DNA of 64,000 bases from Opisthocomus hoazin (lineage: Eukaryota; Chordata; Aves; Opisthocomiformes; Opisthocomidae). A program made the position numbers and the translations under genes. The notes beneath the pieces were generated by a model, which saw only the letters and a list, made by a program, of their open reading frames with translations, did not search any database and was not told the origin of the DNA. Numbering within the stretch: the first letter of the stretch is position 1; every line of letters begins with the position of its first letter. Below are positions 38,901-48,209 of the stretch, piece after piece. The stretch lies in assembly GCF_030867145.1 (NCBI RefSeq), contig NC_134428.1:21059537-21123536 (forward strand). The letters are read 5' to 3'.

Positions 38901-41900
38901 CCCACTTGGGCTCCCACCGGAGCGGCTGGGACCGTGGGGGCTGCTCATCCCAACCCAGCAGCCGGCTCCCCTCCAAGCCCTGGGCTGTGTGCCAGGGCCT
39001 GCTGAGCACCGCTGAACTCGGTGCATGTGTGAGGGTCCCTTCCTGTTGCCTCGCCGTCCCGGGAAGCCTGTGTGGGTTTTCTTGGGGGGTGGGGTCCCCT
39101 TAATTGCCTGCCCCAAACCATGCCACTGTCCTTGTCCATGAAAGCCCCGGAGCTGGTGAGCGATGCACGTGCAGCGCTGGGTGGGAGGGTGGGGGACCCT
39201 CTCAGCACAATGAGCTCATTGTTTGTGAGGAGGTTATTAAAAATTATAGCATTTAAAATTACAGTGGAGGATTCTTCCTCTTGCTGAAAGGAGCAGGGGG
39301 AGGAAGGGCCTGCGGCCTTGCAAGCCTTTTCGCTGCATCTGCGGGTCCCAGCCTGGGACCCCTGTGGCAGCACAGATTCCCCACCCCCCCCCCCCAGTCC
39401 TGGGGAAAGCCACGGCCACCTGGGAGTGGGGACGCTGCCATCGCAGGGACACTGCCATCGCACTGCTCCCAACCCGCTGAAGCGGGGTGGGGTGGGGATT
39501 TCCCCTCCTAACCCCCGTGGGCTGGAGGGAAAACATCTGCTTCGGGGGACACAAAGCCGTGCAGGGACCTGCTCCCCCAGCAGCCTCGCCTCCCCCCAGA
39601 GACCCTTGCCCAGCTGGAGGCTGAGCCCCCCCCCCCCAGCACCTCTTTGCTGCCTCCTTCCCCCTGCACCCCAGTGGGGTGGGTGCTTCCCCCTTGTCCT
39701 TGGGGTGAAAGGGGGTACAGCCCCCCCGGGCACTGCGTAGGTGGGTGCTGGGCTGCTCCATCCTCTCCCAGCACGGGGAAGTGAGACGTGGGGCGGGGGC
39801 AGGGTTTGTGCACCCCAGGGTCATGGGGGTGCCTGCCCGGCCGAGGTTCCTCTTTTCGGTGGGTGCGCTGCCAGGGAAGGTGGGGACAGTGGCGGGCGCG
39901 GGGTCTGCTGAGTGTGTGTCACCCCGGGGAGCTGGCTGGACCGCTCGGCCAGCCAGTGCGGCTGGGGACGGAGGGGGATGGGGTGACCCTGGTGTGACCA
40001 TGGCTGGTGGGCCGCCTTGCACAGCACCCAGCCATGAGCAACCCCTGAGCTCGGTTGGCGGAGGGGGAAATGAGTCACCACGAAAGGAGAAACAAAGAGA
40101 ATGGCAAAAATAAAAAAGAAATAGGCCCTCCCCAAGGAGGAGGGGGGAGAAACTGACCCCATCGCAGCCGTAGGGACCCCGGGTGCCTCTGAGTCCCCAC
40201 GCAGGGGCTGCGTGGCGCGGTGGCAGCTATTGTTCGGCGGGGATTTGGCATCCTGTGTTTCTTGAAGCTGCAGTTTGGAGAACAATGAGGTTTCCTGCGG
40301 GGGGCTGGGGGGGGCAGCGGGCCCTTCCTCTCCTGCACCCCGCAGGAAAAGTTACTCCGGGGGGGGCCAAGGGGTGCTGGCACCCCTCGGTGCCATGGCT
40401 GGCATGGACGCCAAGTCGGGGAGAGGTGGCGGGGAGTGTGTGTAAGGGGTTTGGGTGCTTGCTGCCTGGGAGAGAGGTGGGGGCCTGCCCCTGCTGCTGT
40501 TGGGTCTGGAGATGACGGCTTGGTTGGTGACAGCTTGGTGACCATGTCCTGTCCCATCCCACCCACCCGGCTGCAGACCAGGCACTGCCCTGATATCCAG
40601 CGCCCTGCATCAGCGATGCCGAAGACTGATCCGTGGTTTTTTCCCTGGCACACGGACACGGTGCTGTCTTGTTCCGCTCCTTTCCTGGCCTGTCCCCTCC
40701 CAGGCTCGGCTGGCACCGGTGCTCCTCTCCCCTGCAGCCCCGGGCGAGGGGGCTGGGCAGGAAGGGCACAGCTCCCCTCCGAGAAATGCAGACAAATTAA
40801 TTAAAAAATGGAGCCTTTAATTTTTTTAGCTTTAATTGAATTCCGTGGTGGGGATGGGAGGGAGATGGGGAACCTGCGGGGCACGGATTTGCAGGGCTGT
40901 GTGCCCCTGTCCTGGTCCCCAGGGTGCCTCCTGGTCCCCCCGCACTGGGTAAACTACGGGGATGTACATGGGGAGAGGCCAGCGGGAAGATGCCTCGGTA
41001 GGATGAAGCCTGTCGGTGCGGGCGAATAATAAACAATTGTCCCCGCGGTCTATTTATAGCGGCCGAGCCGGAGGATAAGTTGCGGGGTTATTTTTGGAGT
41101 GGCTGAAGGCACAGTTGCTGGACGGCGTTTCTGAGCTAATGAAGCAAACATTTTCTGTCCCGCCTGCGTGGAGGCTGCATGTCCCCTGCCTCTCCCGTCT
41201 GCCTCTGGCAGGGCTGAGAGGAATACACCGGGGCACCACGTGTCTCAGGTTGGATGAGAAAGGGCTTGTGATGGGGCTTGAGCGTCCTGGGATGGTCTCC
41301 CCCTGCCCCGGGTCAGTTCGTACCCCCGGCAGCTGCCTGAACCCCCCTCCCCCTGCCAAGCACCTGGGGGAAATGGGGACCAGCAGCAAAATGCTGACTG
41401 GACCCTGTGGTGGGTGAGGGTGATGTCCTCCTCCATGCACAGCACTGACCCAGTCCCACCCCAGCAGTGACTTGTCCCAGGGCCATGGCGACCATGGGCA
41501 TCCTTGGCCCTGCAGCCGATGGGTGAATGTCCCTGTACCCCGGCTGTCCCCTCCTCATCGGTGGGTCCCCTGTCCCCTAACCCTTTGCCCAAGGCCTTCC
41601 TGACCCCTCGGGGGGCTGGCCTCCATCCGTCCCCAGAAGCAACGCTGCACGGCGGGCTGTGCATTTGTGAGAGCTTGCCTACCCACAACCCCCATTTTTT
41701 TTTTTCCTTTCTTTTCTCTTTTTCAAGCCCAAAAGGTCACTTGTAGCCCCGTCCCTGGGAACGCGCCCTCCTCCCCTCCCGTCCAGCCTTCCCGCAGATC
41801 TGGGCTCTCCCCACCAGCCTCCCTGCTCGGGACCCGAGCGAGCACGGGCCGGCCGGGTTAACCAGCGCAGCTGTATGCTAATGCCTGCCGCTGCCCGCTT

Positions 41901-44900
41901 AACTCTCCTCCACTGAGTAAAGTCAACCCCGCTATTGTACCCGCGTCCTCAAACAAACCACAAAACCCCAGCGCGTTCCCGGGGCCGGCCGGCTGCGGGG
42001 TGGCACCCGATTTCCAGCTCACTTCTAATTCATCATCCCCAGCGCTCGGGCTCCACCGTCCCCCTCTGCCGCCTCTTGCCTTCCCCCCCCCAGCCCTTTT
42101 GTCTTTCTTCCTTTGCCCTTTTGTGCGCGTCTGGTTTTTAATAGCGCTCGGCAGCTGGTTGTGGTTTCTCTCCTCCAGCTTTGTTTGCTGCCCACTGATT
42201 GATGGTGATGCCTTTCCCACCCCCCCAGCTCTCTCCTCTTGCTTCTTGCCCTTCCCCAAAACCCAGGCCAACAGCAGCCCCCCCCTACTCCCCAGTCCTC
42301 CTTCCCGGGCAGCATATGCCAGGAATTAGCTGTGTAAATAGAGGAGTGCAGCCGGGCGGGCAGCTCGGGTGCCTGGGGAGGAGGCAGGGTGCTGCCTGGC
42401 AGCGTGGTGATCATGGCGGGGTGGGCAGCAAGGGACGGTCCCCTCCTCGGGGCTGGTGAGAGGCACCCACCGGCTTGGCCACCCTTGGGGGTGACGGGGA
42501 GCGGAGCCGTGGGGTGTTGTGCCAGTGTCCCGGGACAGCCACGTGCTGTTGACACAGGTGGGGACGTGGTTTGCAGCTGGCGCCGCGGGCAAACACACCT
42601 GCCCCGGCACCGAGAGCCGCCGGGCTGCCGCTTTGGCATCCCTGGACGTACGCGCCGGCCGCAGCGGCTAAAGTCTGAAGTCTCTGCTCAGATCGAGCCG
42701 TGATCTGCACCCGCTCCCCGTCACCTGCTCCTCTCTGCGCACCTCGCGTCGCCCGAAATCCCCTTGCCTGGTGCTGCCCCGTGGAAAAGGCGAGAGGGTG
42801 GGGATGCTCGGCGCGGGTGCTGGAGGGGGCTGGGGTTTGCACCCCGGCGAGGCGCGGCGTTGCGTGCCCTGTCCTGCCAGGACAGCTTCGCACCCTTCTC
42901 CGTCTGCGGCCGAGCGTGTTGCAGCGATGCCCAGCTCTCGGGTGCTGCTTTGGGCTTTCGCGAGGGAATCGACACCACGGCCTGGGGGGGACCGAGCCCC
43001 CAGGGGTGCCAGACGGCATCCAAAGCTGCATGGCCTCAGTCCTCAAAGGTGCCTCGTCTTCTGTTTCAGACCTTCATCTTCACGGATGGGGAGGATGAGG
43101 AGCTGAAGAAGCAAGCACGTGAGTCTGTGGCCCTTGTTCCTTTGCGTGACCTGGTCCCTAAAGAAGCCCCCCCACCTGGGGAGCATGGCTGGCGTGGAGC
43201 CTGCCCCAGGGAGCTCTGAAAGAACGGTCAAAATGCCGCCGGTCAGGCACGAACCTCGGGAGCTCTCGCCATAGGGACTTGGGCTGAGAACCGGGCAACT
43301 TGTTTCACTGATGGTGCCTAAAGCACCCTCAGCCCTGGAGCCCCAGCTGGGGATGGGTGTCCTTCACAGTCAGCCCAGCCCATCTCCTGCAAGGAGCTCC
43401 GGGGAGCATGCTAACAGGGTCCCTTTGCACCAGTTTGTCCCTGGGGCAAGCTGGGATTGATGGGCAACGAGGCCAGGGTTTCCTGGGAGCATTTCCAAGG
43501 CAGCCGCTCCCTGGGGCCAGGGTCAGCTCGCTCTATTCTCCCCATGCAAATATCTCCTTTTCAGGCCGGGAAGCGATTGCCTTTGAGCTGAGCGAGCAAA
43601 GAACAGGTGGCTGCTGCGGGAAAAGGCAGCGGGAATAGGGCAGGGTTTTGGCTGTCATGTTCTGGGAGGAGAAGCCGGCTCAGGGACACCCCCTCGCTCC
43701 TGGGGTGGCCGGTACATGGCCCCGGGATGGCCAAGGTGATGTAGGGTGGCATTGTGCATGGCACACGGGGTACGGCTCAACCCTGGGGCATCTGCTGCAT
43801 CCGCATCCCTTGCTTATCCCTTCCCGTGTCTCGCCTGGATCCAAAAGCCATGCCCCAAGAAATTCATTCTTTGCCCAAAATAATGTGGCACGGAGGCCAC
43901 TGAGCATCAGGGACATCCATGGGGTTTCCACCCCCCTGGTGCCCCTGGACTGTGCGCGGTGAAGCATCGCTGTTGGAGCAAGCGGGGAGGTGTGGGGTAC
44001 CCCAGCACCGGGCTTTGACCCCCACCTCTTCCCACAGGAAACGTCATCAACACCAACTGCTCGGCTGCCCACAGCCGCCAGGCCCTGTCCTGCAAGATGG
44101 CCGTGGAGTACGACAAGTTCATCGAGTCCGGCAGAAAGTAAGCGGCGCCCAGGGCCGCTACGGGGGACGGCGGGGCTGTGGTGGGGGGGACGACACACGG
44201 TGTGGGCAGAGGCCGTTGGCATTTTTGGGGCGACATCTCAGCGTGGGGTCGGGGGATTTGCCCTGGCCCGGCGTGACACTGCTGCCGCCGCAGGTGGTTC
44301 TGCCATGTGGACGATGACAACTACGTGAATGTGCGGACGCTGGTGAAGCTGCTCTCCAGCTACCCCCACACGCAGGACATCTACATCGGGAAGCCCAGCC
44401 TGGACCGGCCCATCCAGGCTACGGAGAGAATCAGCGAGAACAAGATGGTGAGGGAGGGGTGCGAGGTTGGGGCTGGCTGCGTTTGGGCTGGGGTTCGCTC
44501 CCCGGTCGGCGGGAGGAGGTCTCACTGCCGTTGCTTCCCCTCTCTTGCAGCACCCTGTGCATTTCTGGTTTGCCACGGGTGGAGCGGGGTTTTGTATCAG
44601 CCGGGGGCTGGCGCTGAAGATGAGCCCGTGGGCCAGGTAAGAGCGTTGGCGTTGCTCTCCGGTGGGGACTCGTCGTGGTCCCAGTCGGGCCCAGAGTGGC
44701 AACAGCATCTTTGGGGATGAACATTCAACCGTGTCCTACCACCTTGCGCTCTTTGTCTTGCTGGGTGTTTCTGCAGGGGACATGGAAACAAGCTGGGAAG
44801 GACCTTGGTTCCCCCTAATTGACTTTTAATTAGAGCTGGGCACACATTAGCCAAGCCCAGACCCCATGGGGTGGCCTCGTCCTCCTGGGCTTTGCTCCTC

Positions 44901-46059
44901 TGCAGCTCCTCTCTGTCTCCCCGCAGCGGGGGCCACTTCATGAGCACCGCGGAGAAGATCCGCCTGCCTGACGACTGCACCATCGGCTACATCATCGAGT
45001 CCGTGCTGGGGGTGAAGCTCATCCGGAGCAACCTCTTCCACTCGCATCTGGAGAACCTCCACCAGGTGCCCAAGGCGGAGATCCACAAGCAGGTATCCCT
45101 GTCCCGATGCCCTGGGGCGGATGGAGGGGTTGGGGTGGACGGTAATGTCACCGCGTTTCATGTTGTCACCTAAAAAGTGGGCATCGTGGCTAAGAGATTG
45201 ATTGGTGTGACCAAAACGTCAGCGGAGGGGGAAAGCCCCTGCGAGGTGATGCAGAGCGTGATCGGCGGCTGTAGGAGATGGGGTGAATTTCGCAGCCCCT
45301 CCTTGCTCACGCCCCTGCTCAATCCTCACGGCCATGTCGGCCACTTGACCCCCCCCATGCTTCCCCCCCCCCCAGGTGACACTAAGCTACGGCATGTTCG
45401 AAAACAAACGCAACTCCATCCACATGAAGGGAGCCTTCTCCGTCGAGGAGGACCCATCCAGGTGAGACTGGGGACTGGAGGACTGGAGCATCTCTCCTAC
45501 GAGGAGAGGCTGAGGGAGCTGGGCTTGTTCAGCCTGAAGAAGAGAAGGCTGAGAGGGGACCTTAGAAATGCTTCTAAATATCTGCAGGGTGGGGGTCAGG
45601 AGGACGGGGCCAGACTCTTTCCAGTGGTGCCCAGTGACAGGACAAGGGGCAACAGGCACAAACTGAAGCACAGGAAGTTCCGTCTGAACATGAGGAAGAA
45701 CTTCTTCCCTCTGAGGGTGACGGAGCCCTGGCCCAGGCTGCCCAGGGAGGTTGTGGAGTCTCCTTCTCTGGAGATATTCAAACCCTGCCTGGACGCGGTG
45801 CTGTGCAGCCTGCTGTGGGTGACCCTGCTTGGACAGGGGGGTTGGACTAGATGACCCACAGAGGTCCCTTCCAACCCCTGCCCTGCTGGGATTCTGTGAT
45901 TCTGTGAGGTGGGGGGGGTCCCGTCCTCCCAAGGCCAGGGTGCTGCGGGGCCACCTCTACCCCGTGCTCAGCATCGCTCCTCTCCTCCGCAGGTTTCGCT
46001 CCGTGCACTGCCTGCTGTACCCTGACACGCCGTGGTGCCCCGCCAACGTGGTTTACTAG
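35561..46059 (+). CDS. LFNG: Lunatic fringe, beta-1,3-N-acetylglucosaminyltransferase (8 exons)
   Basis: The spliced coding sequence is 35561-35953, 43070-43118, 44038-44137, 44294-44447, 44551-44636, 44927-45092, 45376-45461 and 45993-46059, 1101 nt in all (366 residues), with GT-AG introns and the frame kept throughout. The product adds GlcNAc to O-fucose on Notch EGF repeats in the Golgi and so tunes Delta versus Jagged signalling. What the sequence shows: a short cytosolic N-terminus, a signal-anchor at about residues 9-26, and a proline/glycine-rich stem. RARR at 77-80 matches the known proprotein-convertase site of Lfng. The GT31 catalytic domain starts near EDISPRDVF (95-103) and has the metal-binding DDD at 187-189 (HVDDDNYVN), the sequon NCS at 154-156 and the catalytic-region LPDDCTIG at 274-281. 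The N-terminus and RARR separate it from radical and manic fringe. The gene is intact. Confidence 0.97.
36267..36286 (-). repeat. MIR-like SINE tail fragment in LFNG intron 1
   Basis: GAGAAACTGAGGCACAGTG matches the reverse complement of the MIR 3' region, as at 30307-30332. Only the core is visible. Confidence 0.35.
39207..39222. promoter_or_regulatory. 16-bp perfect palindrome with inverted SOX sites
   Basis: ACAATGAGCTCATTGT is a perfect palindrome. It places two SOX cores (ACAATG and CATTGT) facing each other with a 4-bp spacer, the geometry known for SOX8/9/10 dimers. It heads an AT-rich island (39230-39265) inside GC-rich intron 1. A role as an LFNG enhancer is inferred. Confidence 0.45.
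40071..40077. promoter_or_regulatory. AP-1-type site in LFNG intron 1
   Basis: An exact TGAGTCA lies in a short A-rich island that also holds ACAAAG (40091-40096), a TCF/SOX-type word. It is a single motif and only a weak case. Confidence 0.25.
40795..41080. promoter_or_regulatory. Candidate intronic enhancer: homeodomain, FOX/SOX, MEF2, GATA words
   Basis: The segment holds TTAATTAA at 40797-40804, TAAACA overlapping ACAATTGT at 41030-41040, and CTATTTATAG at 41050-41059, an exact MEF2 consensus. GATAAG follows at 41074-41079. They form A/T islands in an otherwise GC-rich intron. Function is inferred from motif density only. Confidence 0.35.
41875..42203. promoter_or_regulatory. Candidate intronic element: POU, RUNX and PBX/HOX words
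   Basis: ATGCTAAT (41875-41882) is a POU-type octamer variant. AACCACA (41956-41962) and TGTGGTTT (42160-42167) are RUNX cores. TGATTGAT (42196-42203) is a PBX/HOX word. This is weaker than the clusters at 39.2 and 41.0 kb because the sites are spread over 330 bp. Confidence 0.25.
43070..43118 (+). CDS. LFNG: LFNG coding exon 2 (residues 132-147)
   Basis: The acceptor is CTTCTGTTTCAG and the donor GTGAGT. It encodes [16 protein letters not shown] plus the first base of Arg148. The 49-nt length keeps the frame into exon 3. Confidence 0.96.
43119..44037 (+). other. LFNG: LFNG intron 2
   Basis: A 919-bp GT-AG intron with no repeat or extra exon recognised. Confidence 0.9.
44038..44137 (+). CDS. 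LFNG: LFNG coding exon 3 (residues 148-181)
   Basis: The acceptor is CTTCCCACAG and the donor GTAAGC. It encodes [16 protein letters not shown] and [15 protein letters not shown], including the conserved NCS glycosylation sequon at 154-156. Lys181 is split across the next intron. Confidence 0.96.
44294..44447 (+). CDS. LFNG: LFNG coding exon 4 (residues 181-232)
   Basis: The acceptor is GCCGCCGCAG and the donor GTGAGG. It carries [12 protein letters not shown], whose Asp triad at 187-189 is the family's Mn-binding DxD site. It ends ERISENKM in phase 0. Confidence 0.96.
44551..44636 (+). CDS. LFNG: LFNG coding exon 5 (residues 233-261)
   Basis: The acceptor is CTCTCTTGCAG and the donor GTAAGA. 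It encodes [19 protein letters not shown] and LALKMSPWA, including the glycine-rich FATGGAG turn conserved in GT31 enzymes. Confidence 0.96.
44927..45092 (+). CDS. LFNG: LFNG coding exon 6 (residues 261-316)
   Basis: The acceptor is TCTCCCCGCAG and the donor GTATCC, a weaker donor than the others. It carries LPDDCTIGY (274-282), the region of the fringe catalytic aspartate, and [10 protein letters not shown]. It ends EIHKQ in phase 0. Confidence 0.95.
45376..45461 (+). CDS. LFNG: LFNG coding exon 7 (residues 317-345)
   Basis: The exon follows a long C-tract acceptor and ends at GTGAGA. It encodes [19 protein letters not shown] and AFSVEEDPS, a conserved C-terminal fringe segment. Confidence 0.96.
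45481..45907 (+). mobile_element. CR1 LINE fragment inside LFNG intron 7
   Basis: A sense-strand CR1 3' fragment starts at GACTGGAGCATCTCTCC and ends with TTGGACTAGATGACCC and ATTCTGTGATTCTGTGA. The frame through it ([24 protein letters not shown]) is CR1 tail sequence, not LFNG. It fills most of the 531-bp intron, which would be about 100 bp without it. Confidence 0.93.
45993..46059 (+). CDS. LFNG: LFNG coding exon 8 and stop (residues 345-366)
   Basis: The acceptor is CTCCTCCGCAG. It encodes [20 protein letters not shown] and a final Tyr, then TAG at 46057-46059. The Cys pair in [11 protein letters not shown] is conserved in fringe proteins. Confidence 0.96.
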
Positions 46060-47310
46060 GAGACGGGTGTCCCCTCCAACCTCGTCCCGTGTTTCCCCGG
46101 TATCCGACGGGCGTGCGGGACCCGCGTGCGGGTGTGTCGGTCTGGCCTCGCCGCGAGGCGGACGGACGGACGTCGTTGCTGTGATATTGCACAGTGTGTG
46201 TGTACTGAAGGCTGCTGTGCGGCCCCTTGTCCCCTGCCCCGTCTGCCCGGCTGCCCGTGCCCACCGCCTGCTCCGGCCGGGGCGGTGGAGAGGGACGGGT
46301 CCTGAGCACTTAACCACTGGGCAACGCCACGGCGCTGGCGGGCCCCACGCCATGTGTGGGGAGCGACCGCGGGCGCCGCACGGCTCTGCCTCCCCCGGGC
46401 TTGCTTCTCCATTCTTTTTTTTATTTTTCCTTTCAAACGTTACATTTTTTTGGTGTGTGCCTCCCACCCCGCTCGCCTCTAACGCCCACCCTGCTCCCAC
46501 CACTCCTCACCCGCCCCGTCCCCTTTCCCAGCCCCAAAATCTCAGCGGCGAAGCTCCGGCTCCCGATCCGGTTGAAGGCTCACGGGCGAGTTTTGCTCCC
46601 CGGCTCGGCGGGCAGGCAGGGGGTGAGCAGGGGACCCCTCTCAGCTGTGCTGAGCGCTGCTCCGGGGTGCTGCAAGGCGGCTCGATGGCCGCACCGAAGG
46701 GAGACGGCGGGGTGGGCTGCCAGCCGGCGTTGGCGTTGGCTCTGTTTCCCGGCAGTCCCCCCGCCTGGCTCAACCGTTGCCGGCAGCATCAATCCGTGCA
46801 CTATTTATGGAGACTAATGTAAAGACTTTCTATAAATTCGGTGGGTGGGAGGGGAGCTTTTCTGGAGCCGCCGGTGTGTCTGTGCGGGGTCTCCCTTCCG
46901 TGCCATCTCCTGCCTGCTCGCGGGCCGGCCGCCGGCAGTGGGTGCAGGCAGCCGAACGCGGGCAGCCCCGCGCCTTTGCAAAGGAGCACTTCGAGGTCTG
47001 GCCCCGGGGCTACGTGGGTGTCCCCCCTCCCCGGCACCCTGGGGTCGGAGCATCCTCCAGCCATGGCCGGGCTCTGGGTGCTGCTGGGGCGGCCGGAGCA
47101 CCTGAGAGGCACCCACCCTGGGCAGGCGGCGTTTCCCAGCCCAGCCGTGCTCTGTCCCTGCGGGGAGCCGCGGAGGGAGAGGGACCCCGCGTCCCCCTGT
47201 GGCCACCCTGCCTGCCACCGCCAGCCCTGTGCCCCTGCGGGAAGCGGGCTGAGCCGGAGCTGAACGTTTCCAACCCAAAGCTGAGTGAAAATAGCCCATA
47301 ATGGGTGCAT

Positions 47311-47318
47311 TGTAAATA
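47311..47318 (+). promoter_or_regulatory. Pumilio response element in LFNG 3' UTR
   Basis: TGTAAATA is an exact UGUANAUA Pumilio-binding consensus. Pumilio proteins promote mRNA decay and translational repression. It lies 12 nt upstream of a miR-200 seed match. Confidence 0.55.
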
Positions 47319-47329
47319 TGTTATTGCGC

Positions 47330-47336
47330 CAGTATT
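47330..47336 (+). promoter_or_regulatory. miR-200b/c/429 seed match in LFNG 3' UTR
   Basis: CAGTATT is a 7-mer match to the miR-200b/c/429 seed. The next base is T, so it is not an 8-mer. miR-200 sites in Lfng 3' UTRs have been described, to my recollection. Confidence 0.5.
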
Positions 47337-47622
47337 TTTTTTACTGTGCCTTTTTTTAAAAAAAAAAAAAAAAAAAAGAATACACATTGAGAAATATGTA
47401 GATTTTAAAATGCTTTTTATACGTTTTCTGTGGATCAGAAAAAAAAACCCCAACCTTCGGATAATCTGTTTAAGAAAGAAAAAAAAATTTGCAATGTCTT
47501 GTAACTATCACTTACCTTAATTTATGTGTTCCAGTATCTGGAACGTCACTCTGTGCTTTTTGTAACTAGGGTGTGTTTAAAGCAATAGATGTGGGATGGG
47601 GAACCAGCATGGACAGCGTGTT

Positions 47623-47630
47623 CTCAGGGA
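47623..47630 (+). promoter_or_regulatory. miR-125 8-mer site in LFNG 3' UTR
   Basis: CTCAGGGA is a full 8-mer match to the miR-125a/b seed, 46 nt upstream of the AATAAA. miR-125a-5p is known to destabilise Lfng mRNA in the chick somite clock, so this is probably the functional site. Confidence 0.7.
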
Positions 47631-47675
47631 CTCGAACCCGGTCGCTGCCACGGGGTCCCCGTGGGAGCCCTCACC

Positions 47676-47681
47676 AATAAA
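47676..47681 (+). terminator. LFNG: LFNG polyadenylation signal
   Basis: A canonical AATAAA followed within 20 nt by T-rich and then GT-rich sequence. It is the only clear hexamer in the 1.6 kb after the stop codon. Confidence 0.75.
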
Positions 47682-48182
47682 GCAGCTTTTTTGCTGACCA
47701 CAGTCACCTGGTCCTGGGCTCCGGCGTCTCTTTATGGACGGGCTGCGCTGAACACCCCTCGTTCCCCCCGCGGACTTTATCGCCTCTGACAAAAGCTCCC
47801 AGGGCTGCGCCGAGGATGGATTGCGCTTGCATCCCGGTCATTTTCCCACGGGTACCGGGAACCTGCGACCATTTGCATCCCAGGGTGTGAGGGTCCTCTC
47901 CTCCATCCCCTCCCCAAAGGGCTCGGCGCCTCGGGGCTGGATTTTCCCAGGCTCTGGGGTGGGAGCGGGGGCGAGGTGAGAGCCGGTTGTTAGCAGGGTG
48001 CTGTTAGCAGGGTGCTGTTAACAGCCGGCGGGCAGGCGTGCGCGTGGGAAGGTTGGGGGCTGCAGGGACTGAGCCCCTTCCCTCCCTTCGCCCTCTCCGT
48101 CGCCGTTTCAGCCAACACCACACACCCACCTGCCAGCAGCAAGCCCCAGCTTTCCCAGGCTGTGGCCATACCAGAAGATCTG

Positions 48183-48209
48183 CCCCCCCCCCCCCCCCCC
48201 CCCCCCCCC
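48183..48209. repeat. 27-bp poly-C run
   Basis: Twenty-seven consecutive C, potentially an i-motif with a G-quadruplex on the other strand. The exact length is likely unreliable in any assembly. Confidence 0.95.

Larger units (their letters stand above)
35954..43069 (+). other. LFNG: LFNG intron 1 (7.1 kb)
   Basis: This GC-rich intron has no recognisable exon of another gene. AT-rich islands stand out against the background at 39200-39265, 40065-40115, 40790-40840 and 41025-41060, and each contains transcription-factor-type motifs. A 12-C run lies at 39384-39395 and T-runs at about 36820-36845. A MIR-like scrap lies at 36267-36286. The open frames on either strand are GC-driven. Confidence 0.85.
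46060..47700 (+). other. LFNG: LFNG 3' UTR
   Basis: About 1.64 kb from the stop to just past AATAAA at 47676-47681, the only such hexamer I see in the interval. The distal half turns AT-rich, with a 20-A run at 47358-47377. It holds candidate mRNA-turnover elements: a Pumilio site (47311-47318), a miR-200 seed match (47330-47336) and a miR-125 seed match (47623-47630). GT-rich sequence follows the hexamer, as expected for cleavage near 47700. Confidence 0.75.

Noticed and set aside
45177-45854. Open frame running from LFNG intron 6 through exon 7 into the CR1
   Set aside because: It crosses LFNG splice sites in another frame and its recognisable part is CR1 tail sequence.
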